Shown piece by piece: positions 11,815 to 20,493 of a stretch of 21,327 nucleotides of DNA (positions are counted from its first letter, which is position 1; each line of letters begins with the position of its first letter). The DNA lies in NCBI GenBank assembly GCA_036897625.1, contig JAYMTA010001185.1, positions 1-21,327 of the forward strand, read 5' to 3'. Made by a program: the position numbers and the translations under genes. The notes beneath the pieces are model-generated. The model did no database searches, had not been told where the DNA came from, and was given only the letters and a program-made list of their open reading frames with translations. The DNA comes from Pelargonium cotyledonis (lineage: Eukaryota; Streptophyta; Magnoliopsida; Geraniales; Geraniaceae).

Positions 11815-12070
11815 CTTCATCCGTCTCATAATGAGTGTATTGTTTGTCTAAATTTGTTATCCTAAAATGAGTGTCTTGTTTCTATTTTTAGATTACTATA
11901 TTATTGTTTTTTTCCATATTACTCTTATCACTTATACACATGAACAGATTTGCACATGAGTGTAGGTGAAAAAATGAAAGTAATATTAAAAACACAATAA
12001 ATTATATAGTAATTCTTAATTTTTTGTAAAAAAATAAATAAAACAGGACATTGATTTTAAGACGGAAGAG
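11815..12070. mobile_element. Stowaway-like MITE, intergenic
   Basis: The left end reads CTTCATCCGTCTCATAATGA and the right end, read inward, CTCTTCCGTCTTAAAATCAA; both continue into matching GTGTATTGTTT and TGTCCTGTTTT. These are diverged Stowaway termini. TA flanks the left end, TT the right, so the target duplication is mutated. Length is 256 bp and the interior is AT-rich and non-coding. It is the same superfamily as the copy in CLASP intron 4, but more diverged at its ends. Confidence 0.8.
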
Positions 12071-12739
12071 TTTTTGAGGTGTCAATAACTTTGCACATCT
12101 CTCTATAAAAAAATGTGTTGCAACTCTTGTACTTACATATAATTAATGACTTGACATTCTCTTATTGAATTGAGTTTTTTATTTAAAATTATTGTCGTCA
12201 TATATCGAAATTACGAGGAACTACTCCAACCCGAAACATCTTAAGAGGTTCAAACGACTTTAAATGTTTGACTCAATATGTATAGATTCTAGTTGACTTT
12301 ATTAAGTCTTGATGAATAATAAGTTAATAAATATTTTATTCTCTATTTCTATTTTTGCACAAGACACAATCCATTTTGAAACTTGTGGGTGGTGAGACAA
12401 TTCACTATGCTAAACCTAATTCTTTTTCAGTTCCAAACCAACAAAATTGGGGATGTGATCACCTTTATCACCACAAAGATGGATAAGAGAATTCTTTTGG
12501 CAACTTGGTGAACAAATAAGTCAAAAAAGCACCCCCAAAATAGTGTTAATGGTGAACCATCTTATCTCAAACCCTATCAAAGAGGTCAAGTATAAAACAA
12601 AAATTGTCTGTGCTATTTATCCGTTAAGTGGTGTGACGTAGAATTTAACAATTAATTTTATTTGTTTTTTATTAACGTGCCAGTTTGATCGTATTAAACG
12701 ACTAACACAACAACATAATAGTTTATAAAATAACAATAA
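12071..12739. other. AT-rich intergenic DNA, nothing recognised
   Basis: No gene or transposon end is recognised. The minus-strand frame that begins at 12859 runs into this stretch but resembles no known protein. Confidence 0.55.
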
Positions 12740-12829
12740 TGGGCTTATGGTATATAGCATGGGCTTGATGTTTGATTTTAGGCCTTTGCCTTTTGAAACT
12801 CTGGGCTTTTCTCTATAAGACAATGGGCT
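12740..12829. promoter_or_regulatory. Cluster of four TGGGCT (site II) motifs
   Basis: TGGGCT occurs at 12740-12745, 12760-12765, 12802-12807 and 12824-12829, all in the same orientation, with AGGCCT at 12780-12785. TGGGCC/T is the site II element bound by TCP factors and is typical of promoters of growth-related plant genes (established knowledge). TATATA lies between copies one and two (12750-12756). No gene is recognised within 1.9 kb on either side, so this could be an orphan promoter, part of a transposon, or chance. Confidence 0.45.
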
Positions 12830-12954
12830 TCTGCATGATAAGATGTGGAAGTCTTTCAAGCATAATAATTTTTATTTTATTTTAAGTAGAAATATAAAAT
12901 GTTTTTTTTAATAAAAATAAAAGACCATTAATACAAGCTACTAATGTTATTTTT

Positions 12955-13135
12955 TTAGGTGTTAACCATGAGTTTTCTAAGAGGTCCCGAACTATTGGCG
13001 GTTTGACATCATTCAAGGCTTACTCATAATTAAAGCTCCTCACATCTCTCCATGAGTGTGTTGAATGGGAATCGAATGTAAATGCTCTTTCTACTCACGC
13101 ATCTTATGTTGCCAACTGCATCACTATCCATAAGT
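12955..13135 (-). mobile_element. tRNA-derived SINE-like element (minus orientation)
   Basis: Minus strand: a box A-like GTGATGCAGTTGGC (13124-13111) is followed about 35 nt later by a box B-like CATTCGATTCCC (13078-13067), the layout of a pol III tRNA promoter. The body GATGCGTGAGTAG...GCTTTAAT recurs in inverted orientation at 13397 onward with nearly the same spacing. The lower limit (12955) is a guess, since no tail or target duplication is identified. Confidence 0.55.
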
Positions 13136-13396
13136 AAGTACTACTGTTATTTGTTTATGAATAATGTTTAGATATTTTTTTCCAACTCAATGTTTAGACA
13201 GTGTAAATGACTTATTTCGATTGTTTGTTGACCACTTGTCTCATTCTTATTTGGACTTATTGCTTATACTTATAAGTTATAATTTATAATACTAACAAAT
13301 AACAAGTAGTAAATAAAATGTCCCTATATCAACCCTTGGCAGTTAACAAAATAATAGTAATAAACAATATATTGAAAACTTTATCATATTACACAG

Positions 13397-13560
13397 GGTG
13401 CGTGAGTGGATAAAAAACAGTTGTGTTCGAATTCTGCTCAACACATCTTTGAAGAGAGGGATGAACTTTAATTTTGACTTACCATAGAATGAGAATTAAC
13501 CTGAGTGTGATAAAACAACTTAAAATGTCAACTACGAGTTTGCAGACCCTCAGAAACCTT
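13397..13560 (+). mobile_element. Second copy of the same SINE-like family (plus orientation, 5'-truncated)
   Basis: GGTGCGTGAGTGG (13397-13409) matches GATGCGTGAGTAG of the minus copy (11 of 13). It is followed by box B-like GTTCGAATTC (13425-13434), CTCAACACA and ACTTTAATTTTGACTTACC (13465 onward), which align with CATTCAACACA and GCTTTAATTATGAGTAAGCC of the first copy at 66-67 nt spacing. The region upstream of 13397 no longer matches, so box A is lost or diverged. The 3' limit is uncertain. Confidence 0.5.
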
Positions 13561-13812
13561 AAGGTTTAGACCGAAAAAATAGTATATTTCTCTATTAAAA
13601 ATCGTTATTGTATACATGTGTATACATGGAATCCAATATCTTATGTAATTGGTGGTGCTTACCTGGAATCCAACGCTGGTACCTAATTGAGGTAATGTCA
13701 GATTGCAATTCCATACTCCAAAATGGCAATCATTTAAATTTTCAACATCCTCACCAATGTGGCAGTTTTTTAAGAATTAGTTCTTTAACATATCTACCGT
13801 GACTTCGAAAAC

Positions 13813-13865
13813 GACTTGAACACGAGGCTTTAGTTGCAACATTCGAGTATTCCACCGCTCGACCA
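13813..13865 (-). mobile_element. tRNA-like box A/box B pair, probable SINE head
   Basis: Minus strand: TGGTCGAGCGG (13865-13855) fits the box A consensus TRGYNNARNGG, and GTGTTCAAGTC (13823-13813) resembles box B, about 32 nt apart. No cloverleaf with acceptor stem could be built by eye, so it is not called a tRNA gene. The box A differs from that of the pair at 12955-13560, suggesting a different SINE family or a tRNA relic. Confidence 0.4.
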
Positions 13866-14700
13866 TTGAGACTTTGTTTATTTAATCTTAGTTGTGAAAT
13901 TTGAGCGGAGCGCTATCCCTTTCTACTATTGAAATTTTTGTTTTCGATTCTCTAAAGATACTTTCCAAACAAGTCGGTTAAAACAAGAGTAATGAAGGTG
14001 ACTTTTGTGTATGTAATAACCTAATTTGTCGTATTTATTGTCTTATTTGACCTAAGTTCGGATCGATCAACATTTAATGTGATGATCGAATACCTTATGA
14101 ATATTTAAATAAAAATGTGACATCGACACTATATAATTTTCAAGCCAAGTATGATAGAATCTTCTTTGAAAGCGTACACATCCTAAACTCATTCCCATGC
14201 ACTTTTTCATATAGAGTCCTCAAAACTCAAACGAGAATTTGATAAATAAAATTTTTGGGCTTTAAATGTAAAACTGTAAATTGTTTTATGAATACCGCGA
14301 GTTCAAATATGAATTAACCAATCTTATTCATACTTTGCAATTCTCACACTACTGTTTTTCTTTTTATTGAAAATTTTCTATCTTCAACCAATAGGCCTAA
14401 AACCCGAAAAATATAAACAGAACAGACACACAAAATTCAACGTTTTTTCTTTCAAGGTAGAAAACCCAAAATTCGACTCAACTCGAAACTCATTTAGGTC
14501 AAGTTAAGATTCAACAAACCGACTAGATTCCAAAAATAGGAGATCCGGTTTTAGTATAAACGACATAAGTGACGCGCTAACCATGTCGGAAGAAGTAATG
14601 TAAAGGTCAAAGTTGCTTGCGCCAATTTTTTACCGACCAGAGAATAAAGTCAAAACCTTCGCAAGTGCACAAAAAAACCGTCCAATTTGTAAAAATCAAA
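13866..14700. other. AT-rich DNA upstream of the SRP receptor gene
   Basis: No gene is recognised. One TGGGCT motif (14256-14261) and one AGGCCT (14393-14398) occur 300-500 bp upstream of the transcription start; either could be a promoter element of the downstream gene, but single hexamers are weak evidence. Confidence 0.5.
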
Positions 14701-14723
14701 CCTTTCTCTGTCTATTCTCTCTC

Positions 14724-14731
14724 TATATATA
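14724..14731 (+). promoter_or_regulatory. TATA box of the SRP receptor alpha gene
   Basis: TATATATA follows a CTCTCTCT run and precedes ACTCCC. It would place transcription start near 14755-14765, just before a pyrimidine-rich leader typical of plant housekeeping genes. Confidence 0.6.
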
Positions 14732-14754
14732 CTCCCAAAATTCCCAATCATCCC

Positions 14755-15025
14755 TTTATTTTTTCCTTTTCATTCCCATCTACATTTTTAGTTTTTCTTT
14801 TTTTTTTCTCCTCTCAAAATCTCAATCTCAATCGGTCAATTAGCAGAAGAAAATCACAGGTATTTTCGATCTCGAATCTGATTTCTTGTTTTTTGCGGAA
14901 TTTACGATGCTGAGATTCGTTCGATTTCAGATCCGATCGGTTGTTTGGTGTAAATTGATGATCTAGGGTTTTGAATTTTGCGTGAATTTGGTTTGATTTT
15001 GTAGGGTTTGAGAAGGAATTGAAAG
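14755..15025 (+). other. SRP receptor alpha 5'UTR with a leader intron
   Basis: A pyrimidine-rich leader exon (about 14755-14859) ends CACAG|GTATTT. A 145-bp T-rich intron (14860-15004) ends TTTTGTAG, and a 21-nt leader exon (15005-15025) leads into ATG at 15026. No ATG is found in the spliced leader. First introns in the leader are common in highly expressed plant genes and can raise expression (established knowledge, not shown here). Confidence 0.7.
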
Positions 15026-18000
15026 ATGCTAGAGCAGTTACTGATCTTCACCAGAGGAGGATTGATCCTCTGGACATGCAAGGAGCTCGGGAACGCTCTG
15101 AGAGGATCGCCGATCGATACCTTGATCAGGTCTTGTCTCCTAGAGGAACGATCCGGTGCCGCGTCGTATAATTACGATGCGTCCGGTGCTTCGTACACTC
15201 TCAAATGGACCTTCCACAACGAGCTCGGTCTCGTTTTCGTGGCGGTTTATCAGCGGATTCTGCATCTGCTGTATGTGGACGATCTGCTGGCGATGGTGAA
15301 GCGCGAGTTCGCCGAGATTTACGATCCTAAGCGCACGGTTTATGATGATTTTGATGGAACTTTTAAGCAGCTGAGAATGGAGGCTGAGGCTAGGGCTGAG
15401 GAGTTGAAGAAGATGAAGCAGGTGGGCAAGAATGTGAACAATGGCAATATTGGTAATAACAGGAAGCAAGGAGGGCAGATTCAGAAGGCCGGGTTTGATG
15501 GAGGTAATAAAAAAAAGAGTGGTGATGACGGCGAGGATGGCAAGAAAGCTAATGGGTATAAGTTGGAGAATGGTCACTCTAATGGCAATCATGTCGGGAT
15601 GGAGGACTCCAAGGTGAGTAGTGTTGTTAATGGTAAAGAGAATGAGAGTTCAAATATTGAAGCTTTTGATGTAAGTAAGCTTCAGAAGCGTAGACCATCG
15701 AAAGTTGGGAAGAAGGCGAATACTGTTAGCAGTAAGGTTTCTAGGGAGGAGCCTAAGAAACCAACAAAACAGGATAGGAAATGGGTTGAGGATAAGCCCG
15801 AGGAAAAGAAGTTGGATTTCTCGGATCAGGCGGGAAAGAATGAGAGTGAGAAGATAGAAGTTGTGGCAGCAGATCAAGGTGAAAGTATGATGGACCAAGA
15901 AGAGGGTTTTAGTAGTGACAGTGAGTCTGAAGATGATGAGGAGGTGGGGAACAACAGCAAACCCGATGCCAAAAAGAAGGGGTGGTTTTCATCAATGTTC
16001 CAGAGGTATATATTTGTTTTTGCATCATTCTTACATACAATTGTTAAGTAATGTTTAATATTCACACTTAGTTGTTGAGAAAATCATCATAAAACTATTA
16101 GACTAATATCATCGTTCTTACATACAATTGCAATTTCATTTTCACCTCACCTCACCTCAATATTGTGTTAGTTTTATTGTCCCAAAATTGCCTAAATCGA
16201 GCCTTTGGCCCATTAGATTTTTCTTTGTGAAACTATTAGACCACACTATATGCATGCTTAAGCCTTAAATGCATTCATAGTTTCAGAATCTTGGTTAAAA
16301 AGACTGTGTAGGCAAATAATTTCCTGATCCCAAGTTATCAGTCTAATGCCCTGAGTTCGGATATTCTCCTCATTATGAATGGCATTATGTTTGCAACTAT
16401 ATTGCATTGCTATTTCTGGTTTTGATGATGTTATTAAGTACTTAAACTGTTCCTCGTGCACATTGGTGTGCTCAGTATTGCAGGGAAAGCTAATTTGGAT
16501 AAGGGTGACCTGGAGCCAGCACTGAAAGCTCTGAAGGATAGGCTCATGACCAAGAATGTGGTATGCTTTTTTATCTGCTACCTTCTTCTTGGAGATTTAA
16601 TTGCATCAGTTACCTTCATTCTTATCATGGTAATGAAAGTTTCATTTTTGTCATAATTACAGGCTGAGGAGATAGCTGAAAAGCTTTGCGAATCAGTAGC
16701 TGCTAGCCTTGAAGGTAAAAAGCTGGCCTCCTTCACAAGGGTGTCCTCAACAGTGCAGGTTCGTATTTTTCGTGATTTTTTAAAAAGTGAATGTCAATTC
16801 ATCTTTTGTTCTCGCAGTCGCATGTGACAGTATTAATAACTTTTGGATAATACAATGACTGCAGGCAGCAATGGAAGAAGCTATTGTCCGTATATTAACT
16901 CCAAGACGCTCCATCGACATACTGAGGGATGTGCAAGCCAGCAAGGAGCAAGGGAAGCCATATGTTATTGTTTTTGTTGGTGTCAATGGAGTTGGAAAAT
17001 CTACCAATTTAGCTAAGGTTAGCCAAAGGCCATTCCGTTCTCTATAAGTTGGTTTCCTAGTACAAGGCTTGGTTTTTTATCATACAAGTTACCGTCAAAT
17101 TGCAGGTTGCCTACTGGCTTTTGCAGCATAAGATCGACGTCATGATGGCTGCATGCGATACGTTCCGTTCAGGAGCTGTTGAGCAGCTGCGTACTCATGC
17201 ACGTAGGCTTCAGGTATGACATCCACAATACATTTATAAGTTCCTTTGGCCTTCATTTGGGTGAGATCTTTAAATGAATGCTCGAATGTGGGGTCTGACA
17301 TTGTTATTTTGTTACTACCTTTTGCAGATCCCTATATTTGAGAAAGGGTATGAAAGAGATGCTGCATTTGTTGCGAAGGAAGCAATCCAGGAGGCCTCTC
17401 GTAATGGTTCTGATGTTGTTCTTGTTGACACGGCTGGTCGAATGCAGGTATTGGAATAATTATATCTTTTCAGATAGGTTGAGATCGTCATATGTTGTTT
17501 AAGCCATCCAAACATTGGATTTGGCTAAAGTCCAGAATCTTAAATCAAATCCAAGAATCCAAATGGACCATAAAAAAATTGTGGATGAACCAATAACTGC
17601 AACATTTTCAACATAAGATGCACATATATGAACTATAGGTCTTGTACTTGTGATTAAGGCTATAGCCTTTAGCTCTACCTACATTCTGATGTGAATTGTA
17701 CAAATATGGACTATGCTTTGCAGGATAATGAACCATTAATGAGGGCACTGTCAAAGCTCATCAATCTAAACAATCCAGATCTGGTCTTGTTTGTTGGGGA
17801 GGCACTGGTTGGAAACGACGCTGTTGATCAGCTATCCAAATTCAATCAGGTTTGTTTTCCTTTTCACATGCATCTGTTCTGTCTCGCTCTTACTCTTGAA
17901 TGTGTGTGCGTGCGTGTGGGTGTATCATTGTTCTTGAAGACTTGGTTAATTGAGCAACACCTTATTTCCCTTGCAGAAATTGGCTGACCTCTCAACTTCA

Positions 18001-18406
18001 CCTAATCCTCGTCTAATTGATGGCATTTTGCTCACTAAGTTTGACACCATCGATGACAAGGTAGTAGTCAAACCCATTATAGATTGCACTTAATATCAAA
18101 ACTTTGATTACTTTCAATTAACATTCGACTTATAATAGAGTTGGCAATTCGGGTTCTGACCCAACTCACATTTATTTCCCTCCAAACCCGAAATGTGGGT
18201 CGGGCTTTGTGTGCTTACAAGTTCGGGTTCAAATTGCCAGCTCTAACGTAAAACATGAACTGATGGGTGTGCTGTTGTAGGTTGGAGCGGCGTTGTCTAT
18301 GGTTTATATCTCCGGAGCACCAGTCATGTTCGTGGGCTGTGGACAGTCATATACCGACCTCAAGAAACTTAACGTTAAATCCATCGTGAAGACTCTCCTT
18401 CAGTGA
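15026..18406 (+). CDS. SRPRA: Signal recognition particle receptor subunit alpha (SR-alpha), complete
   Basis: Peripheral ER GTPase that docks ribosome-SRP complexes via SRP54 for co-translational translocation; it is held at the membrane through SR-beta (family knowledge). Exons: 15026-16005, 16476-16560, 16663-16758, 16865-17017, 17106-17213, 17328-17447, 17724-17849, 17977-18060, 18281-18406; all GT-AG. The product is 625 aa, near the roughly 634 aa usual in plants. Seen: SRX domain (about 1-120, [16 protein letters not shown]) for SR-beta binding; a charged Lys/Gly/Asn/Ser-rich linker (about 120-326) with an acidic stretch; N domain (about 328-410); G domain with P-loop GVNGVGKST (426-434), DTFRSGA (456-462), DTAGRMQ (508-514), TKFD (576-579) and closing GCGQ (603-606). 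All GTPase motifs are intact. It is the eukaryotic receptor, not chloroplast FtsY, because it has SRX and no transit peptide. Exon 1 encodes SRX and linker together; the NG domain is spread over exons 2-9. Confidence 0.98.
18136..18245. mobile_element. hAT-like MITE in SRP receptor intron 8
   Basis: The terminal inverted repeats are TAGAGTTGGCAATT on the left and, read inward, TAGAGCTGGCAATT on the right (13 of 14). Inside, CGGGTT and AACCCG pairs extend the dyad. The flanking octamers ACTTATAA and ACGTAAAA match at 6 of 8, consistent with an old 8-bp hAT target duplication. Length is 110 bp and it is non-coding. Termini of the type GAGxTGGCAATT are familiar from small hAT elements in many plants. 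Confidence 0.75.
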
Positions 18407-18610
18407 TTTTCCTATGCTTATGCCTCCTTTCCTTGAATGTTATTTTCGTTGCCGAAACTTTGGTTTTCTCCTGTTGCCGAACTTTGGTTTTCTGTTGCTC
18501 AACTTTTGATACTCTCAATCTTTACATTTGTACTTGAGGTTTATCCATTTCTAGCTTCATATTGAACTCTCTGACTCTTTTTGGATGTGTTTGCTTAGAA
18601 TATTGGTTGA
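18407..18610 (+). other. SRP receptor alpha 3'UTR and downstream DNA
   Basis: T-rich 3' DNA with no further frame. TTTGGTTTTCT occurs twice (18459-18469 and 18483-18493), with TTGCCGAAACTTTGG and TTGCCGAACTTTGG nearby, a short tandem duplication. No AATAAA is present, so the cleavage site is undefined. Confidence 0.5.
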
Positions 18611-18636
18611 TGTGTGTGTGTGTGTGTGTGTGTGTG
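18611..18636 (+). repeat. (TG)13 microsatellite
   Basis: Thirteen perfect TG units lie downstream of the SRP receptor gene. It is likely length-polymorphic. Confidence 0.95.
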
Positions 18637-18646
18637 AACATACTAC

Positions 18647-19010
18647 ATCTGGCAATTCAGGAATTCAAATCGAGCTTTTTCGGGTTTGGGATGGCAGTTA
18701 CAAGTTTCTCAAAACAGGCAGGTTTTAAGCGTAAAATGTGCGAGTTAGCCTGTCCTGGGGCAAACAACTTCGGTCATGACTAGCAACACAAAACAAACAT
18801 GTAAAAGCTTACACATATAAAACGGGTTAATATCAATATGTTTATTTAAACATGATGGGCGATATAGGTTGATACATTTAACAAGATGCGAAACTTCTAA
18901 CACGATATAAGCATGAATTGCTGTCTCTAGTCTAACCCAACCCGAAAGTTGCCTACAAAATTTAGATTGGGTTTTGGGTTTCGGGTGCCCACGGGATCGG
19001 ACCCAAATCC
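18647..19010. mobile_element. Degraded hAT-like repeat fragments
   Basis: CTGGCAATTCAGG near 18651 and, in inverted sense, CTAGAGACAGCAATTCATGC (18930-18911) resemble the termini of the small hAT-like element in the neighbouring intron. The interior phrase ACACGATATAAGCATGAATTG is characteristic of that kind of plant repeat. From 18931 on, ACCCAACCCGAAAGTTGCC and GGGTTTCGGGTGCCCACGG form another GGGTTT/AACCC-rich fragment. The boundaries are approximate and no target duplication was found. Confidence 0.45.
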
Positions 19011-19273
19011 ATGAACCAACCACTAAACTCGTATATGAACCTAATCGATGAGTACCACCACCTGCTCATATAGTTAATTTCATGCATATCTCCATTGGAA
19101 GAGCTTGAATTTGATAATCACAACAGCTTTCATGGCAGATCTATCAGCCATATTTCCTAAAAAGCCCCCTCGTGATCCTCCTCATAAGATTACTCTTTTC
19201 TCCAAAATAAAAGGGTATCAGTGTCATTGTAAGAGTCTTCATAAATCACAATCCTTGCTGAACCAAAGTCCTT

Positions 19274-19283
19274 GCCACGTGGC
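19274..19283. promoter_or_regulatory. G-box palindrome GCCACGTGGC
   Basis: A perfect 10-bp palindrome with CACGTG core lies 88 bp upstream of the ENODL start codon and 25 bp upstream of its TATA box. G-boxes bind bZIP and bHLH factors (ABA, light, jasmonate responses; established knowledge), so hormone or light control of the downstream gene is an inference. Confidence 0.7.
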
Positions 19284-19307
19284 ACTCCCCAACGAACCAT
19301 ATTGGCT

Positions 19308-19317
19308 TATATATAAA
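19308..19317 (+). promoter_or_regulatory. TATA box of the ENODL gene
   Basis: TATATATAAA lies 45 bp upstream of the ATG, giving a short leader starting near 19340. The next ATG is the CDS start in a good plant context (GAACCATGGC). Confidence 0.8.
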
Positions 19318-19361
19318 CCAATAATAACCTGGCGAACCTAAAACCCTGAGGTTCCTGAACC

Positions 19362-20493
19362 ATGGCTTGCTCTAAGACTTTCGTTCAATTTCTGTTCCTC
19401 TTTTTTGTGCTATTTACCATTTCAGATGCAACAGATTTTCTGGTTGGAGGCCAAGAAAATGCATGGAAAATTCCATCTTCTCTCTTTGAGTTCAATACTT
19501 GGGCTGGAAATAATCGGTTCTATGTTAACGACACAATCAGTAAGTTTCTCTCTCATTTTGCACGATAGAACTGTAACGATAATTTAACACGTTTGACGAC
19601 ATGTTTCACATGATTTTACAATTATAGTCTTATGCTTAGGCACGCGTGTTTTGCTTTTCTTCGCATGGAATCAGAAGTTGCATATGTATTTGAACGCACA
19701 TGCAAAACGATATCACTTAACGTATAAATTAGGCTTTGTTGATACGAACATCATTGAGTAGTTAATGCAATCCTACCGTAATTAAATAATTACAGTTCAA
19801 CCTAAGACAAAAAAAGACGTGTGAGGAGCTCGCACATAAAATCTATATACGACCTTCAACTATATCGGTTTAACTACAAATACCTTGCGGGTCAAGTCAC
19901 ACTACTTAGACACCGCAATCTCTCGAGTTCGAGCCATTGTGTGGACATGTTGGCATTCGATGAGATTAAATGAGGTAGGGGTAGAGATATATAGAACCGA
20001 CAATTTGAATCCGAATCTGTGAACATCCGAGATCCAACACCTTGTTGTTAAACCTTTTAATTTCATGTCCTGTTACAACAGGAATCGCAAAGTATAATTG
20101 TAATTAAATATCATTTTGATCACAGGTTTCAAATATGATGGCAACGTTGATTCAGTATTGGTTGTGACTGAAGAGGATTATGAGAAATGCAACACTAGTA
20201 AACCGGTTCATGAGTACAGAGACGGAGACACCAACATTGAGCTGGACCGGTCCGGTCCATTTTACTTCATAAGTGGAGCTCAAGGTCACTGCCAACATGG
20301 CCAAAAACTCGTTGTTGTGGTCATTTCTCCAAACCATTGGCTCAAACAGCCTGACTCCACAAGCTCACCGGCTCAACCGGCGGATGCGGTGTCTCCGGCG
20401 CTTGCTCCGGCCAAGAACGGTGGCCATCGCTTGAAATTAGGGTTTGTGGTTAGTGTTATTGCACTAGGGCTTGTTGGGTTGATAGAAATGTGA
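19362..20493 (+). CDS. Early nodulin-like protein (phytocyanin family), predicted GPI-anchored
   Basis: Two exons, 19362-19539 and 20126-20493, joined GT-AG with a split Ser codon, give 181 aa, a normal size for the family. Seen: signal peptide 1-23 (hydrophobic core FLFLFFVLF, likely cleavage SDA|TDF); plastocyanin-like domain about 24-126 with the disulphide cysteines C81 and C115; a Pro/Ser/Ala-rich tail 127-157 (SPAQP, SPALAPA), a site for arabinogalactan-type glycosylation; and a hydrophobic C-terminus 161-181 typical of a GPI-anchor signal. N-glycosylation sequons are N56-D-T and N82-T-S. Of the blue-copper ligands, the first His is Asp (KYDGNVDSV) and the ligand Cys is Ser (YFISGAQGHC), so copper is not expected to bind; this marks the ENODL subgroup rather than uclacyanin or stellacyanin. 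Members act at the plasma membrane or wall in development and reproduction. The exact family member is not resolved. Confidence 0.94.
19884..19990 (+). mobile_element. Possible tRNA-derived SINE fragment in the ENODL intron
   Basis: GAGTTCGAGCC (19925-19935) is a good box B match, preceded by GTCAAGTCACACTACTTAGACACC, which only loosely resembles a box A region. It sits within the 586-bp intron (19540-20125). The limits and orientation are uncertain. Confidence 0.3.

Noticed and set aside
12617..12859. 80-codon minus-strand frame over the site II cluster
   Set aside because: No similarity to any family I know, AT-driven composition and no splice or start context; kept only as a possible transcript region.
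13813..13865. A functional tRNA gene
   Set aside because: Box A and B are present, but I could not pair an acceptor stem or anticodon arm.
14613..14913. Two overlapping plus-strand frames just before the SRP receptor gene
   Set aside because: They cross the TATA box, the leader and the 5'UTR intron donor, have low-complexity Ser/Phe-rich products, and no ATG falls in the spliced leader.
8417..15025. Bidirectional promoter shared by CLASP and the SRP receptor gene
   Set aside because: The two starts are about 5.9 kb apart, each with its own candidate TATA box and with repeats in between.
15140..15592. 150-codon open frame on the minus strand opposite SRP receptor exon 1
   Set aside because: Antisense shadow of a well-supported coding exon with biased composition; no family resemblance.
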